In this document: positions 17,843 to 27,531 of the stretch, piece by piece
Layout: every line of letters begins with the position of its first letter
How positions within the stretch are numbered: the first letter of the stretch is position 1
Source: Brevundimonas basaltis
GTDB lineage: Bacteria; Pseudomonadota; Alphaproteobacteria; Caulobacterales; Caulobacteraceae
DNA: 64,000 nucleotides
Direction of reading: 5' to 3'
NCBI RefSeq assembly: GCF_014202075.1
Contig: NZ_JACHFZ010000005.1
Span: 62,001-126,000 of the forward strand
Translations under genes and position numbers: made by a program
Notes under the pieces: generated by a model
Told to the model about the DNA's origin: nothing
What the model saw: the letters and a program-made list of their open reading frames with translations, nothing else
Databases searched by the model: none

Positions 17843-19900
17843 TCAGAACCGGCTGCTCAGCGTCAGTCGCGCGTTCAGCGGCGCCCCCGTCGAAATGTTG
17901 TTATTGTTGTGCGCGTCCGGGAAATAGGTCGTGTCGAACAGGTTCTCTATGTTGAGCTGAAGTTCGACACCCTCGCTGACGCGGTAATAGGCGGCGGCGT
18001 CGACTCTCGTGAAGGCCGGCAGCCGGGTAGTGGCCGCAGAGGTCCGGATCGCGGCGTACTGGCCTGCCTGGTGAATGACGCCGAGACCGATGCCGAGCCG
18101 GGGGTTCACGTCGTAGCGATTCCACAGGCTGAACTGATGCTCCGGCGTCTGCGCAAGACGCACGGACTCGTTGCCTTGCAGGCGAGCGTCGAGCCAGGCG
18201 TAGCCGCCACTGACTTGCCAGTTGGGCCGCACGACGCCCGTCACCGCCAGTTCGAACCCTTCGGTCCGGGTTTCGCCGACATTGATGGTCGCCGTCGGGT
18301 TCTGCGGATCGGGCGTGGTGGCGTTGGTCCGGTCCAGCCGGAATACGGCCGCCGTCAGATTCAGGTTCGGCCGGACGTCCCATTTGACGCCGATCTCATG
18401 GTTGGTGAATTCCTCGGGTTCGAGGTTTTGATCCGTCGGCGACAACTTGAGGAACTGATCGCCTGACCGGGGCAGGAACGACTGGCTGTAGCTGCCGTAG
18501 ATCGAAACCGCGGGCCGCGGCTTGTAGATCAGGCCAAGGCGGGGCGAGACCTTTTCGTCGGCCCGCGCAAATGGGCGGTCGGGATCCGGCTGAAGGTCGA
18601 CGCCGGTGATTTCGAACCGGTCGTAACGCAGGCCGGCGACGACCTGGAACTGGTCACCGATGGCGATCTGGTCCTGGACGTAGGCCGAAAGGGACTCGAC
18701 ATTGGACGTCGTGTTCCGGCTTAGCGCAGGGAATGTCACGGTCGGGAAGACGGGGTTGGCCAGGTCGAGCGTGGAGCTGGACAACACGCCGTTGCGGCGT
18801 TGGTTGGCGGAGTCCTGATCGCCATACTCCAAGCCGAACAAGACCTTGTGACCCAGGCCGCCCGTGGTCACATCCCAGGTCAGATTGCTCTGGATCAGCA
18901 GGTTCTGTCGGTCGGTGGGGTCGGTATAGGCCGCCAGCGGAACCGTCCCGGTCTGCGACGTGGCCGGTCCGCTGGCGAAGGCGTTGGTGTAGACCTTGGC
19001 GTAGTCGCCATAGAGAATCGTAGTCGAGACGGAGACGTCATCCGCCAGATCGCCATCGATCCTGAGCTTGGCGATGTGTGCCTCCAAGGTCGTGCGGTTC
19101 GCGCCCGGGACGCCGAAGAACTGGTCCCGGAACCCCGTCAGCGGCGCGCCGTCGAGCGAGGGGACGCCGCGGTCGACGACGCGATCGTCGTTGACATATT
19201 CGTAGGACAGGCCCGCGCGCCAGTCGGCATTCAGATCGACCGCGACATAGGGATTCACGGCGTAGCGCTCGCCTTCGAAGATGTCCCGATGATTGTCGAG
19301 GTTTTCGTAGACGGCGTTGATCCGCACGGCGGCCGCCTCGCTGACCGGCGTGTTGGCGTCGACCGAGACGTCCCACGCGCCGAAGCTGTTGGCGCTGATC
19401 CGGCCCGAGGCCATGGCGCCGGTCAGGCTGGGCGTTTTCTGGACCCGGTTGACGATCCCCCCGCCGCCGCCGCGACCGAAAATCAGGGCGTAGGGCCCTT
19501 TGAGAACCTCGACCCGTTCCAGGTTGTAGAGTCCGCGGAAATACTGGGTGTCGTCTCGGACGCCATCGAGGAAGAAGTCCGCCGTGGTGTTCTGACCGCG
19601 CAGGGTGATCTGGTCACGGTTGCCCTCCCCTTGGCCGACAGTGGTTCCGGGCACATAGCGGAGCAGTTCGCCCAGGCTGCGCAACGCCTGGTCGTCCAGT
19701 TGTTCACGCGTCACCACGTTCACCGTCTGGGGCACGTTCAGCAACGCCGTGTCGGTTTTGGTCGCGGTCACCGAGTTCGTCGCCACGTATCCATGGCTCC
19801 GCCCGGTCACGAGAATGGGCGCCAGTTCTTCAGCCTCCTGGGCCGTGGCGAAGGCCGGGACAGCGAGAAGGATGGCCGTGGAGGTCAGCAGGACGCGCAT
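17843..19900 (-). CDS. TonB-dependent siderophore receptor (FhuA/FecA-like)
   Basis: Outer-membrane receptor for an iron-siderophore complex. The 685 residues have a signal peptide ending ATAQ, a TonB-box region ELAPILVTG, a plug domain with NVPQTVNVVTREQL, GQGEGNRDQITLRGQ, FFLDGVRDDTQYFR and LERVEVLKGPYALIFGRGGGGGIVN, then the barrel, with a C-terminal NARLTLSSRF ending in Phe. The DGVRDDTQYFRDLYN-type wording is typical of catecholate or ferrichrome receptors. A 23-bp palindrome 36 nt upstream looks like a Fur box, supporting iron control. The exact siderophore is unknown. Confidence 0.9.
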   Translation of the reverse strand: MRVLLTSTAILLAVPAFATAQEAEELAPILVTGRSHGYVATNSVTATKTDTALLNVPQTVNVVTREQLDDQALRSLGELLRYVPGTTVGQGEGNRDQITLRGQNTTADFFLDGVRDDTQYFRGLYNLERVEVLKGPYALIFGRGGGGGIVNRVQKTPSLTGAMASGRISANSFGAWDVSVDANTPVSEAAAVRINAVYENLDNHRDIFEGERYAVNPYVAVDLNADWRAGLSYEYVNDDRVVDRGVPSLDGAPLTGFRDQFFGVPGANRTTLEAHIAKLRIDGDLADDVSVSTTILYGDYAKVYTNAFASGPATSQTGTVPLAAYTDPTDRQNLLIQSNLTWDVTTGGLGHKVLFGLEYGDQDSANQRRNGVLSSSTLDLANPVFPTVTFPALSRNTTSNVESLSAYVQDQIAIGDQFQVVAGLRYDRFEITGVDLQPDPDRPFARADEKVSPRLGLIYKPRPAVSIYGSYSQSFLPRSGDQFLKLSPTDQNLEPEEFTNHEIGVKWDVRPNLNLTAAVFRLDRTNATTPDPQNPTATINVGETRTEGFELAVTGVVRPNWQVSGGYAWLDARLQGNESVRLAQTPEHQFSLWNRYDVNPRLGIGLGVIHQAGQYAAIRTSAATTRLPAFTRVDAAAYYRVSEGVELQLNIENLFDTTYFPDAHNNNNISTGAPLNARLTLSSRF

Positions 19901-19935
19901 AAGGGATCACTCGGTTCCGAAAACGAGAGCGGGCT

Positions 19936-19958
19936 ATAATGCGAGGCAGTCGCATTAT
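19936..19958 (-). promoter_or_regulatory. Candidate Fur box upstream of siderophore receptor
   Basis: ATAATGCGA (19936-19944) and TCGCATTAT (19950-19958) form a perfect 9-bp inverted repeat around GGCAG. The TGCGA/TCGCA core and AT-rich ends resemble Fur sites in front of TonB receptors in related bacteria. It is placed to cover the receptor promoter; the divergent nucleoside transporter gene starts 143 nt away on the other side. Confidence 0.6.
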
Positions 19959-20101
19959 CAACATGTCTCGGCCACGAAATCGGTCGGCTGGTCCCTTTTT
20001 CGGCGTGACGTGGTCGAGGTCCGTCGTGCGGGCCAACGCCGCTTGCGCCCCGGCGTCGTCTCCGGCAGCAAAGAAGCGGAGTTCCGGGGGAAATCACCGC
20101 G

Positions 20102-21370
20102 ATGTTCAGCGTCCTGAACCTGCAAAGCCTGATCGGGCTGGCCGCCGTCGTCGCCGCCTGCTGGGCGCTGTCCGAGAACCGGCGGGCCTTTCCGTGGAAG
20201 CTGGCGCTGGGAGCTATCGCCGTGCAGGCCGGGCTGGTGCTGGCGCTGTTCGCCATTCCCGGTTCGCAGAACGTGCTGGCGGCGATCACCGGTGCAGTCG
20301 ACGGCCTGAACAGGGCCACCCAGACCGGGACCCAGTTCGTGTTCGGCTATCTGGCGGGTGGCGACCAGCCCTATGCCGTCAGCGACGCCGGCGCCCTGTT
20401 CACCTTCGCCTTCCAGGTGCTGCCGCTGATCCTGGTGATCTCGGCCCTGTCGGCGCTGCTGTGGCACTGGAAGGTGCTGAAATGGATCACCCACGGCTTC
20501 GGCATCCTGTTCCAGCGGACCATGGGGCTGGGCGGGGCCTCGGCCCTGGCGGTGGCGGCCAACATCTTTCTCGGCATGATCGAGAGCCCGATCGTGATCC
20601 GCGCTTATCTGGACAAGCTGACCCGCTCCGAACTGTTCCTGATGATGGTGGTCGGCCTGGCCACGGTGGCGGGTTCGACCATGGTCGCCTACGCCGCCAT
20701 CCTCGGCCCGACGCTGCCTAACGCAGCGGGCCATGTGCTGGTCGCCTCGATCGTCTCCGCCCCGGCGGGCATATTGCTGGCGCGGATCATGATCCCCGAG
20801 ACGCCGGGGGAGGGCGGAGCTCACGCTGACTACGATTCCGCCCTCAAATACGACAGCGCCGTCGACGCCATCGTCAAGGGCACCTCCGACGGCCTGATGG
20901 TGGTGCTGAACATCTCGGCCATCCTGATCGTGTTCGTGGCGCTGGTAGCGCTGGTCAATCTGATGATCGGGGCGGTGTTCGGGCCGGAGATCAGCGTCGA
21001 ATCGCTGCTGAGCTGGGTGTTCGCGCCGGTGGCGTGGATGACAGGGGTGGCGTGGGCCGATGCGCGGGAGGCAGGCCTGCTGCTGGGGACCAAGCTGACC
21101 CAGACGGAGTTCAAGGCCTTCATCGAACTGGGCCGGGTCCCCGTCGACGAGATCAGCGAGCGGACGCGGATGCTGATGACCTATGCGCTGTGCGGCTTCG
21201 CCAACATCGGCTCGGTGGGGATCACGGTGACGGGGCTCAGCGTGCTGATGCCCGAGCGACGCGAGGAGGTTCTCGGCATGGTCTGGAAGGCGCTGTTCGC
21301 CGGCTTTCTGGCGACGCTGATGGCGGCGTCGGTGGTCGGGGTCTTGCCGGGACGCATCTTCGGCCTGTAG
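20102..21370 (+). CDS. Concentrative nucleoside transporter, NupC/CNT family
   Basis: Inner-membrane symporter that imports nucleosides with protons or sodium. The 422 residues contain about ten hydrophobic segments and the CNT markers GGASALAVAANIFLGMIESP (helix-pair with the substrate Glu), ATVAGSTMVAYAAILG and YALCGFANIGSVGI. The ATG at 20102 begins with a hydrophobic helix. It is divergent from the siderophore receptor. A GST gene follows after 27 nt in the same direction. Confidence 0.9.
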   Translation: MFSVLNLQSLIGLAAVVAACWALSENRRAFPWKLALGAIAVQAGLVLALFAIPGSQNVLAAITGAVDGLNRATQTGTQFVFGYLAGGDQPYAVSDAGALFTFAFQVLPLILVISALSALLWHWKVLKWITHGFGILFQRTMGLGGASALAVAANIFLGMIESPIVIRAYLDKLTRSELFLMMVVGLATVAGSTMVAYAAILGPTLPNAAGHVLVASIVSAPAGILLARIMIPETPGEGGAHADYDSALKYDSAVDAIVKGTSDGLMVVLNISAILIVFVALVALVNLMIGAVFGPEISVESLLSWVFAPVAWMTGVAWADAREAGLLLGTKLTQTEFKAFIELGRVPVDEISERTRMLMTYALCGFANIGSVGITVTGLSVLMPERREEVLGMVWKALFAGFLATLMAASVVGVLPGRIFGL

Positions 21371-21397
21371 CGTTGCGATAAGAAACGGAGTCCGGGC

Positions 21398-22018
21398 ATG
21401 AAGCTCTACACCTCCCACCGCGCCCCCAATCCCCGCCGGGTGCGCTGGGTGATGGCCGAGAAGGGCGTCGAGGACGTCGAGGTGATCGAGGTCGACATCC
21501 TCGCCGGGGAGCACAAGACGCCGGAGTACCGCGCCCGGGTCGGGGTGCCGCATCTGCCGTCGCTGACGCTCGACGACGGGACGACGATTTCGGAATCGAT
21601 CGCCATCGGCCGCTATCTGGAGTCGCTGTACCCTGAGCCGAACCTGTTCGGCCATGACGCGCGCGAACAGGCCGTGGTCGAGATGTGGACCCGGCGGGCG
21701 GAGTTCTACCTGGCCAATCCGATCATGCTCAGCGTCCGCCATTCTCACCCGGCGCTGGCGGCGCTGGAGGCGACCCAACTGCCGCAGGTGGCGGAATATA
21801 ATCGCGCCGCGGCCGAGCGTTTTATGAAGACCCTGGACCGCCATCTGGCCGACCGCGAGTTCATGGCGCTCGAACGGTTCACCATGGCCGACATCGTCGC
21901 CGTTGTCGGGCTCGATTTCGCGCGCCTGGTCCGCTACCGGCCGCCCGAGGAGTTGGTCAATCTGGCCCGATGGCTGGAAGGATGCCGGGCCCGACCGGCG
22001 GCGCAGGCCGGGGCGTAG
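21398..22018 (+). CDS. Glutathione S-transferase family protein
   Basis: Cytosolic GST of 206 residues. The N-terminal thioredoxin-like domain (about 1-75) has [23 protein letters not shown], the cis-Pro segment [13 protein letters not shown] and the glutathione-binding [12 protein letters not shown] (the Glu-Ser pair). The C-terminal helical domain contains [15 protein letters not shown], the N-capping box motif of GSTs. The catalytic residue is probably Ser5 or a neighbour rather than Tyr. Substrate unknown. It lies between nupC and acs on the same strand. Confidence 0.88.
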   Translation: MKLYTSHRAPNPRRVRWVMAEKGVEDVEVIEVDILAGEHKTPEYRARVGVPHLPSLTLDDGTTISESIAIGRYLESLYPEPNLFGHDAREQAVVEMWTRRAEFYLANPIMLSVRHSHPALAALEATQLPQVAEYNRAAAERFMKTLDRHLADREFMALERFTMADIVAVVGLDFARLVRYRPPEELVNLARWLEGCRARPAAQAGA

Positions 22019-22059
22019 GGCGCGTTGACCCCTGGCGGTCCCGGGGGCAGCATCCGGCC

Positions 22060-24018
<1,959 letters not shown>

Positions 24019-24268
24019 CGGAAGCGCGGATTGACCCGACTCGCGAGAGGGGCGGTATCGGCAATGCCATGGGCGCCGACGCTATCCGCCTGACGGGGCC
24101 TTATCAGGCTGGTTATGATGTCAGTCCAACCCCGCAAGGTCTCGGGCGATCCAGGCCCCGCGCCCAGGCCGGGATGACCATTCGTGAAGCCGGCGTCGCC
24201 CAAACTGCACCGATCGCCATTCTAGCCGTTTTCGAACGGGGCGGGCCTCGTCCGGGGCTGGCTCAAGA

Positions 24269-25555
24269 TCAGAAGCGGAATGTGGCGCCAGCACTCCATA
24301 CATTTGGGCCGATCTTGGCGTCGCCCGAGACCGGACTTCCACCGAAACCCGGAACGACCGCGCTGACATTGCCCGTTGCCGTCGTTTCCAGCCATCCGCG
24401 CTTGTATTCGATGAAGAAGCCGTAGCCGTCGGTGACCATGACGTCAGCGCCGACTTCTACGACCGGGGCGATGTCATCATCCATCTCCGCGTCGGTCAGG
24501 ATCGAGTCCTTGGTCGAGAAGATGATCATGTAGGTCGCGCCGACCCCGACGTACGGCCTGAACCAGCCGTCGTTCCAGGGTTGATACTGTACGGTGAGCG
24601 CCGAGGGGCCGTACTGGACTTCCGCCAATTTGCCGAAGGCAGCCGCTGTGCCCCCGCCGCTCGCGTCGATTTCGGGGGGAAGGCCGACGGTCGCAACGAC
24701 GGAGAACTCGTCGGTCAGCCGCCGACCGACCTGAACGACGGGCGTCCAGTGCGGATCGGTCGCAAGGGTCGCGCCGGGGAAGGGCGCGCCGGCGACGGTC
24801 AGATCGAGGCTGTCGGTCAACTCAATGCGCCCGATACCGGCGCGGACCAGCCATTTGCCATCGCCGTTCAGCGCCAGGGGCGTGACCGAGCGCTGCGGGC
24901 CGAATCTCACGGTGAGTCCCGCCTGGACGCTGACGGGGTCGAGCTTGGAATCGGCGTAGAGCGGCGCCCCGAGCAGGACGCCCGTGCCGTCAGCCCGTTG
25001 CCATGCCTTTTTAAAGTCGACGAAGACGCCGAACCTGTCAGTGAGTTCAACGTCGACCCCGCCTTGCAGCATCGGCCCCTTGCTGTCCTCGATGCGGAAG
25101 TCCTGACCGAAGCCGTCGGTGTTGCCGGTGGTGTTCTGGTAAACATATCCAGCGCCGACATAGGGCGAGAATCGCTGGCCACGCATCGGATGCCAGGTGA
25201 CGGACGCCGAGGTGGTCTGAAAAGCGTCAACACCCAAATCCGGCAAGCCTGTCAGGCTTCCGCCGGGGTAGTTGTGGGTCTCGGCTTCCTCGGAAATGGA
25301 CGCTTCGATGGCGATGTGATCGGTGACGAACCACCCGCCGGTCAGCGTCAGTGGTCGCACGACGTTGGTCGTGTAGTCCGAGCCGGGCGCAAACGCGCCG
25401 TTGGAGTACACGTCGCCTTGGTCGGCGAGGTGGGTCCAGGTCTGCCCCAGGCGCACATAGCCGGCGTGGTCAGTACGATCCTGGGCGTGGACGGGCGCCG
25501 ACAGGACCAAGGCGGTCCCACCTGCGAGCACCAGCATTTCGCGAAAGCAGTTCAT
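24269..25555 (-). CDS. Tandem double OmpW-family outer membrane protein
   Basis: The 428 residues have a signal peptide ending APVHAQ and two consecutive OmpW-type domains. Domain 1 (about 30-225) has GYVRLGQTWTHL, FSPYVGAGYVYQ, RFGVFVDFKKAW and ends VQAGLTVRFGP; domain 2 (about 230-428) has KWLVRAGIGRIEL, FRPYVGVGATYM, GYGFFIEYKRGW and ends WSAGATFRF. OmpW proteins are normally about 200 residues and form one 8-strand barrel with a hydrophobic channel for small apolar molecules. Two fused units could make two linked barrels or one larger one. The gene lies 59 nt downstream of the oxoamine synthase gene on the same strand, so it may share its operon. Confidence 0.85.
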   Translation of the reverse strand: MNCFREMLVLAGGTALVLSAPVHAQDRTDHAGYVRLGQTWTHLADQGDVYSNGAFAPGSDYTTNVVRPLTLTGGWFVTDHIAIEASISEEAETHNYPGGSLTGLPDLGVDAFQTTSASVTWHPMRGQRFSPYVGAGYVYQNTTGNTDGFGQDFRIEDSKGPMLQGGVDVELTDRFGVFVDFKKAWQRADGTGVLLGAPLYADSKLDPVSVQAGLTVRFGPQRSVTPLALNGDGKWLVRAGIGRIELTDSLDLTVAGAPFPGATLATDPHWTPVVQVGRRLTDEFSVVATVGLPPEIDASGGGTAAAFGKLAEVQYGPSALTVQYQPWNDGWFRPYVGVGATYMIIFSTKDSILTDAEMDDDIAPVVEVGADVMVTDGYGFFIEYKRGWLETTATGNVSAVVPGFGGSPVSGDAKIGPNVWSAGATFRF

Positions 25556-25568
25556 GAAAATAACCTTG

Positions 25569-25594
25569 TTGTCTTAACCTTGGCAGGAAGACAA
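25569..25594 (-). promoter_or_regulatory. Inverted repeat between oxoamine synthase and OmpW-like genes
   Basis: TTGTCTT (25569-25575) and AAGACAA (25588-25594) form a perfect 7-bp inverted repeat with a 12-nt spacer, 14 nt upstream of the double-OmpW start. It could be an operator or an RNA hairpin in a shared transcript. The function is not known; chance is not excluded. Confidence 0.35.
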
Positions 25595-25614
25595 TGAATT
25601 CGACGTTAATCTTG

Positions 25615-27066
25615 TTAAGCGACTGAACTCAAAGGCGAAACCTGTTCGGCGGGAACCGGGGCGGCGGTCACCGCCGGCGCCGAGATGGGTGTCGCGGGCG
25701 TAAGGGGAGCGGCGGCGCATGCGGGCGTCAGCTGCACGAGATCCTCGAGCTTGACGGTCCCAGCCTGGATCGCGTCATCCTCGGCCTGGGCGCTGACAAC
25801 CGAGGTCGTGAGGCGACGCACGGCGTCGGCCACTTCGGCATGGCTGTGACCCGCCATGACCTGGAGCCGAAACCGGGCCCGGCCCTTCGGCACCGCAGGA
25901 AACTCGACGAGGTTGGCGAGCAGGCCGTTGGTCGGCAAATGACGGCTGCTCAGCCGCGCGAGGCTCTCATGACCCATTTTCACGCAAACGATCGGTGAGG
26001 GATCGCCGTAGACCTCAAGGCCACTATTGGTCAGCAACTCGCGCAGCAAGGCGATGTTGCCCATCAGCTTCTGGCGCCGTTGCTTGCCTTCCTCGGACGC
26101 GACGATGTCGAAACATTTGCTGACGATCGCCGCCTGGGCCGGCGACAGGGCATTGGAGAAGGTGTTCGGCGAAGAATAGTAGCGGAGGTATTCCTTCACG
26201 GCCCGGCTACGGCAGGCGACGAAGCCGCCGTTCGAGGCGAAGGTCTTGGAGAAGGCGCCCATGACGACGTCGACCTTGCCGATCATGTTCTGGATGCCGA
26301 TGTGCCCCTGTCCGGTCTCCCCGAGGGAGCCGAGGTCATGGGCGACGTCGACGACGAGGATGGCGTTGAACTCGTGGGCCAGTTCCTGAAGCGCCTCGAT
26401 GTCGGGCGTGTCCGAGTCCATCGAGAACAGGCCCTCGGTCACCAGCAGGATACCGTTGACGGTGTCATTCGCGCGGATCTTGGCCAGCTTCTCCCTGGCC
26501 ATGTCGACACTGTTGTGACGGAACAGGTGCACGTTCCTGGTCGCCGCGGCGGCGCCTTCCTGCAGACAGGCATGGGCGAGGACGTCCATCACGATATGGT
26601 CGCTCGAACGGACCAGGCCCTTGATGACGCCGTAGCCGGCCGCCCAGCCCGTCGGGAAAAGGGCGACGTGCTCGGTCTTCAGAAATTCGCCGATCTTGCG
26701 TTCCAGCGTGAGCGACAGAGACGTATTGCCGACGAGGGCGGGCGACCCCGCGCTGTGCACGCCGAACTGCATGATAGTGTCGATCGCGACATCTCGCACC
26801 TCGGGGTGCGACGAGAGACTCAAATAGTCCTGCGAGGCGAAGTTGACGCCCTCGAACAGTTCACCTTCGTCCGTACGCGCCTGGCATCGGGCGTGCGGCC
26901 CATGCTCGGTTGACCGGCCCAGCGGCCAGACGCCGGCTTTCCGGCGTGCCTGCTGCCAATCATAGAAGCCATCGACCCGGGCCAGAAGGTTCGAACCTGC
27001 CGGGTAGCGGAAGTCCCGCATGCTGCCTTCGAGTGCGCCGAACGGCGCTGCGGTTACTTCAGTCAT
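25615..27066 (-). CDS. Alpha-oxoamine synthase family PLP enzyme (CqsA/LqsA/BioF/SPT-like)
   Basis: Fold-type I PLP enzyme that would condense an amino acid with an acyl-CoA, losing CO2. The 483 residues include FASQDYLSLSSHPEV, DVLAHACLQEG with the ring-stacking His165, VTEGLFSMDSDTPDI, VVDVAHDLGSLGETG with Asp240 and His243, and the Schiff-base Lys274 in GAFSKTFASNGGF. Family members make biotin precursors, aminoacetone, sphingoid bases or the signals CAI-1 and LAI-1. No biotin or ceramide genes are nearby; instead sensor kinases and receivers surround it, so a signal-type product is the favoured guess. The usual DEAHSxG motif reads DVAHDLG. A Pro/Ala/Val-rich tail of about 55 residues is extra. 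Start at 27066 has AGGG 8 nt upstream. Confidence 0.85.
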   Translation of the reverse strand: MTEVTAAPFGALEGSMRDFRYPAGSNLLARVDGFYDWQQARRKAGVWPLGRSTEHGPHARCQARTDEGELFEGVNFASQDYLSLSSHPEVRDVAIDTIMQFGVHSAGSPALVGNTSLSLTLERKIGEFLKTEHVALFPTGWAAGYGVIKGLVRSSDHIVMDVLAHACLQEGAAAATRNVHLFRHNSVDMAREKLAKIRANDTVNGILLVTEGLFSMDSDTPDIEALQELAHEFNAILVVDVAHDLGSLGETGQGHIGIQNMIGKVDVVMGAFSKTFASNGGFVACRSRAVKEYLRYYSSPNTFSNALSPAQAAIVSKCFDIVASEEGKQRRQKLMGNIALLRELLTNSGLEVYGDPSPIVCVKMGHESLARLSSRHLPTNGLLANLVEFPAVPKGRARFRLQVMAGHSHAEVADAVRRLTTSVVSAQAEDDAIQAGTVKLEDLVQLTPACAAAPLTPATPISAPAVTAAPVPAEQVSPLSSVA

Positions 27067-27129
27067 ATTACTAGCCCTGCCCATAACTATTCTTGGGAGC
27101 AAGGCTACAAGTTTGGTTATAAAAACCGA

Positions 27130-27504
27130 TTAAGCAGCAGAGTTTACAACATGTTTCTCGATCTTCTCAAGCAGTTCGCTGAGAGAGACGGGTTTGGTTT
27201 CAAAATCGACACAACCCACCTCGATGCTGCGGCGCCGATCACTTTCGAGCGCATGCGCCGTCAGGGCGATCACCGGGATTGAACGGGTCGCGGGATCCGC
27301 CTGGAGAATGGTGGTGGCTTCCCATCCGTCCATGGCTCCCAAGGCGACGTCCATGAGAATGATATCGGGCGATTCCGAGCGGGCCATAGCGATACCTGCC
27401 GGTCCGTCGATCGCTGAAATGACGACATAACCCAGGCGCTCGAGGCGCCGGGTGAGCATGTCGCGGTTCATTTCGTTGTCTTCGACAATAAGAATTTTCG
27501 TCAT
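27130..27504 (-). CDS. Single-domain response regulator (receiver only)
   Basis: Stand-alone receiver of 124 residues with no output domain, of the DivK/CheY kind. Visible are the acidic pair in IVEDN (Glu8, Asp9), phospho-acceptor Asp52 in IILMDVALGAMDGWE, the Thr of ALTAHA and Lys in FETKPVS. The stretch after Asp52 has ALGAMDG where most receivers have a MPxMDG motif. It lies between the membrane kinase (27-nt gap) and the oxoamine synthase (63-nt gap), all on the minus strand, so it is the natural phosphate acceptor for kinases of this locus. Confidence 0.92.
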   Translation of the reverse strand: MTKILIVEDNEMNRDMLTRRLERLGYVVISAIDGPAGIAMARSESPDIILMDVALGAMDGWEATTILQADPATRSIPVIALTAHALESDRRRSIEVGCVDFETKPVSLSELLEKIEKHVVNSAA

Positions 27505-27531
27505 CTTGATTTCTCCGGGTCTCGTGTCCGC

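Noticed and set aside
24019..24268. A gene in the 250-nt gap after acs
   Set aside because: Only short frames without start context were seen. A weak GCCTGA/TCAGGC inverted repeat near 24089-24112 may be a terminator but has no T run, so it was not called.
25600..25616. TTAA-N5-TTAA as a CtrA site before the OmpW-like gene
   Set aside because: The spacing is 5 nt, not 7, so it does not fit the CtrA pattern.
25615..27066. Reading the PLP enzyme as BioF, KBL or serine palmitoyltransferase
   Set aside because: Not excluded by the fold, but no biotin, threonine-degradation or ceramide genes adjoin and the DVAHDLG motif differs from the usual DEAHSxG. Kept as a general alpha-oxoamine synthase.
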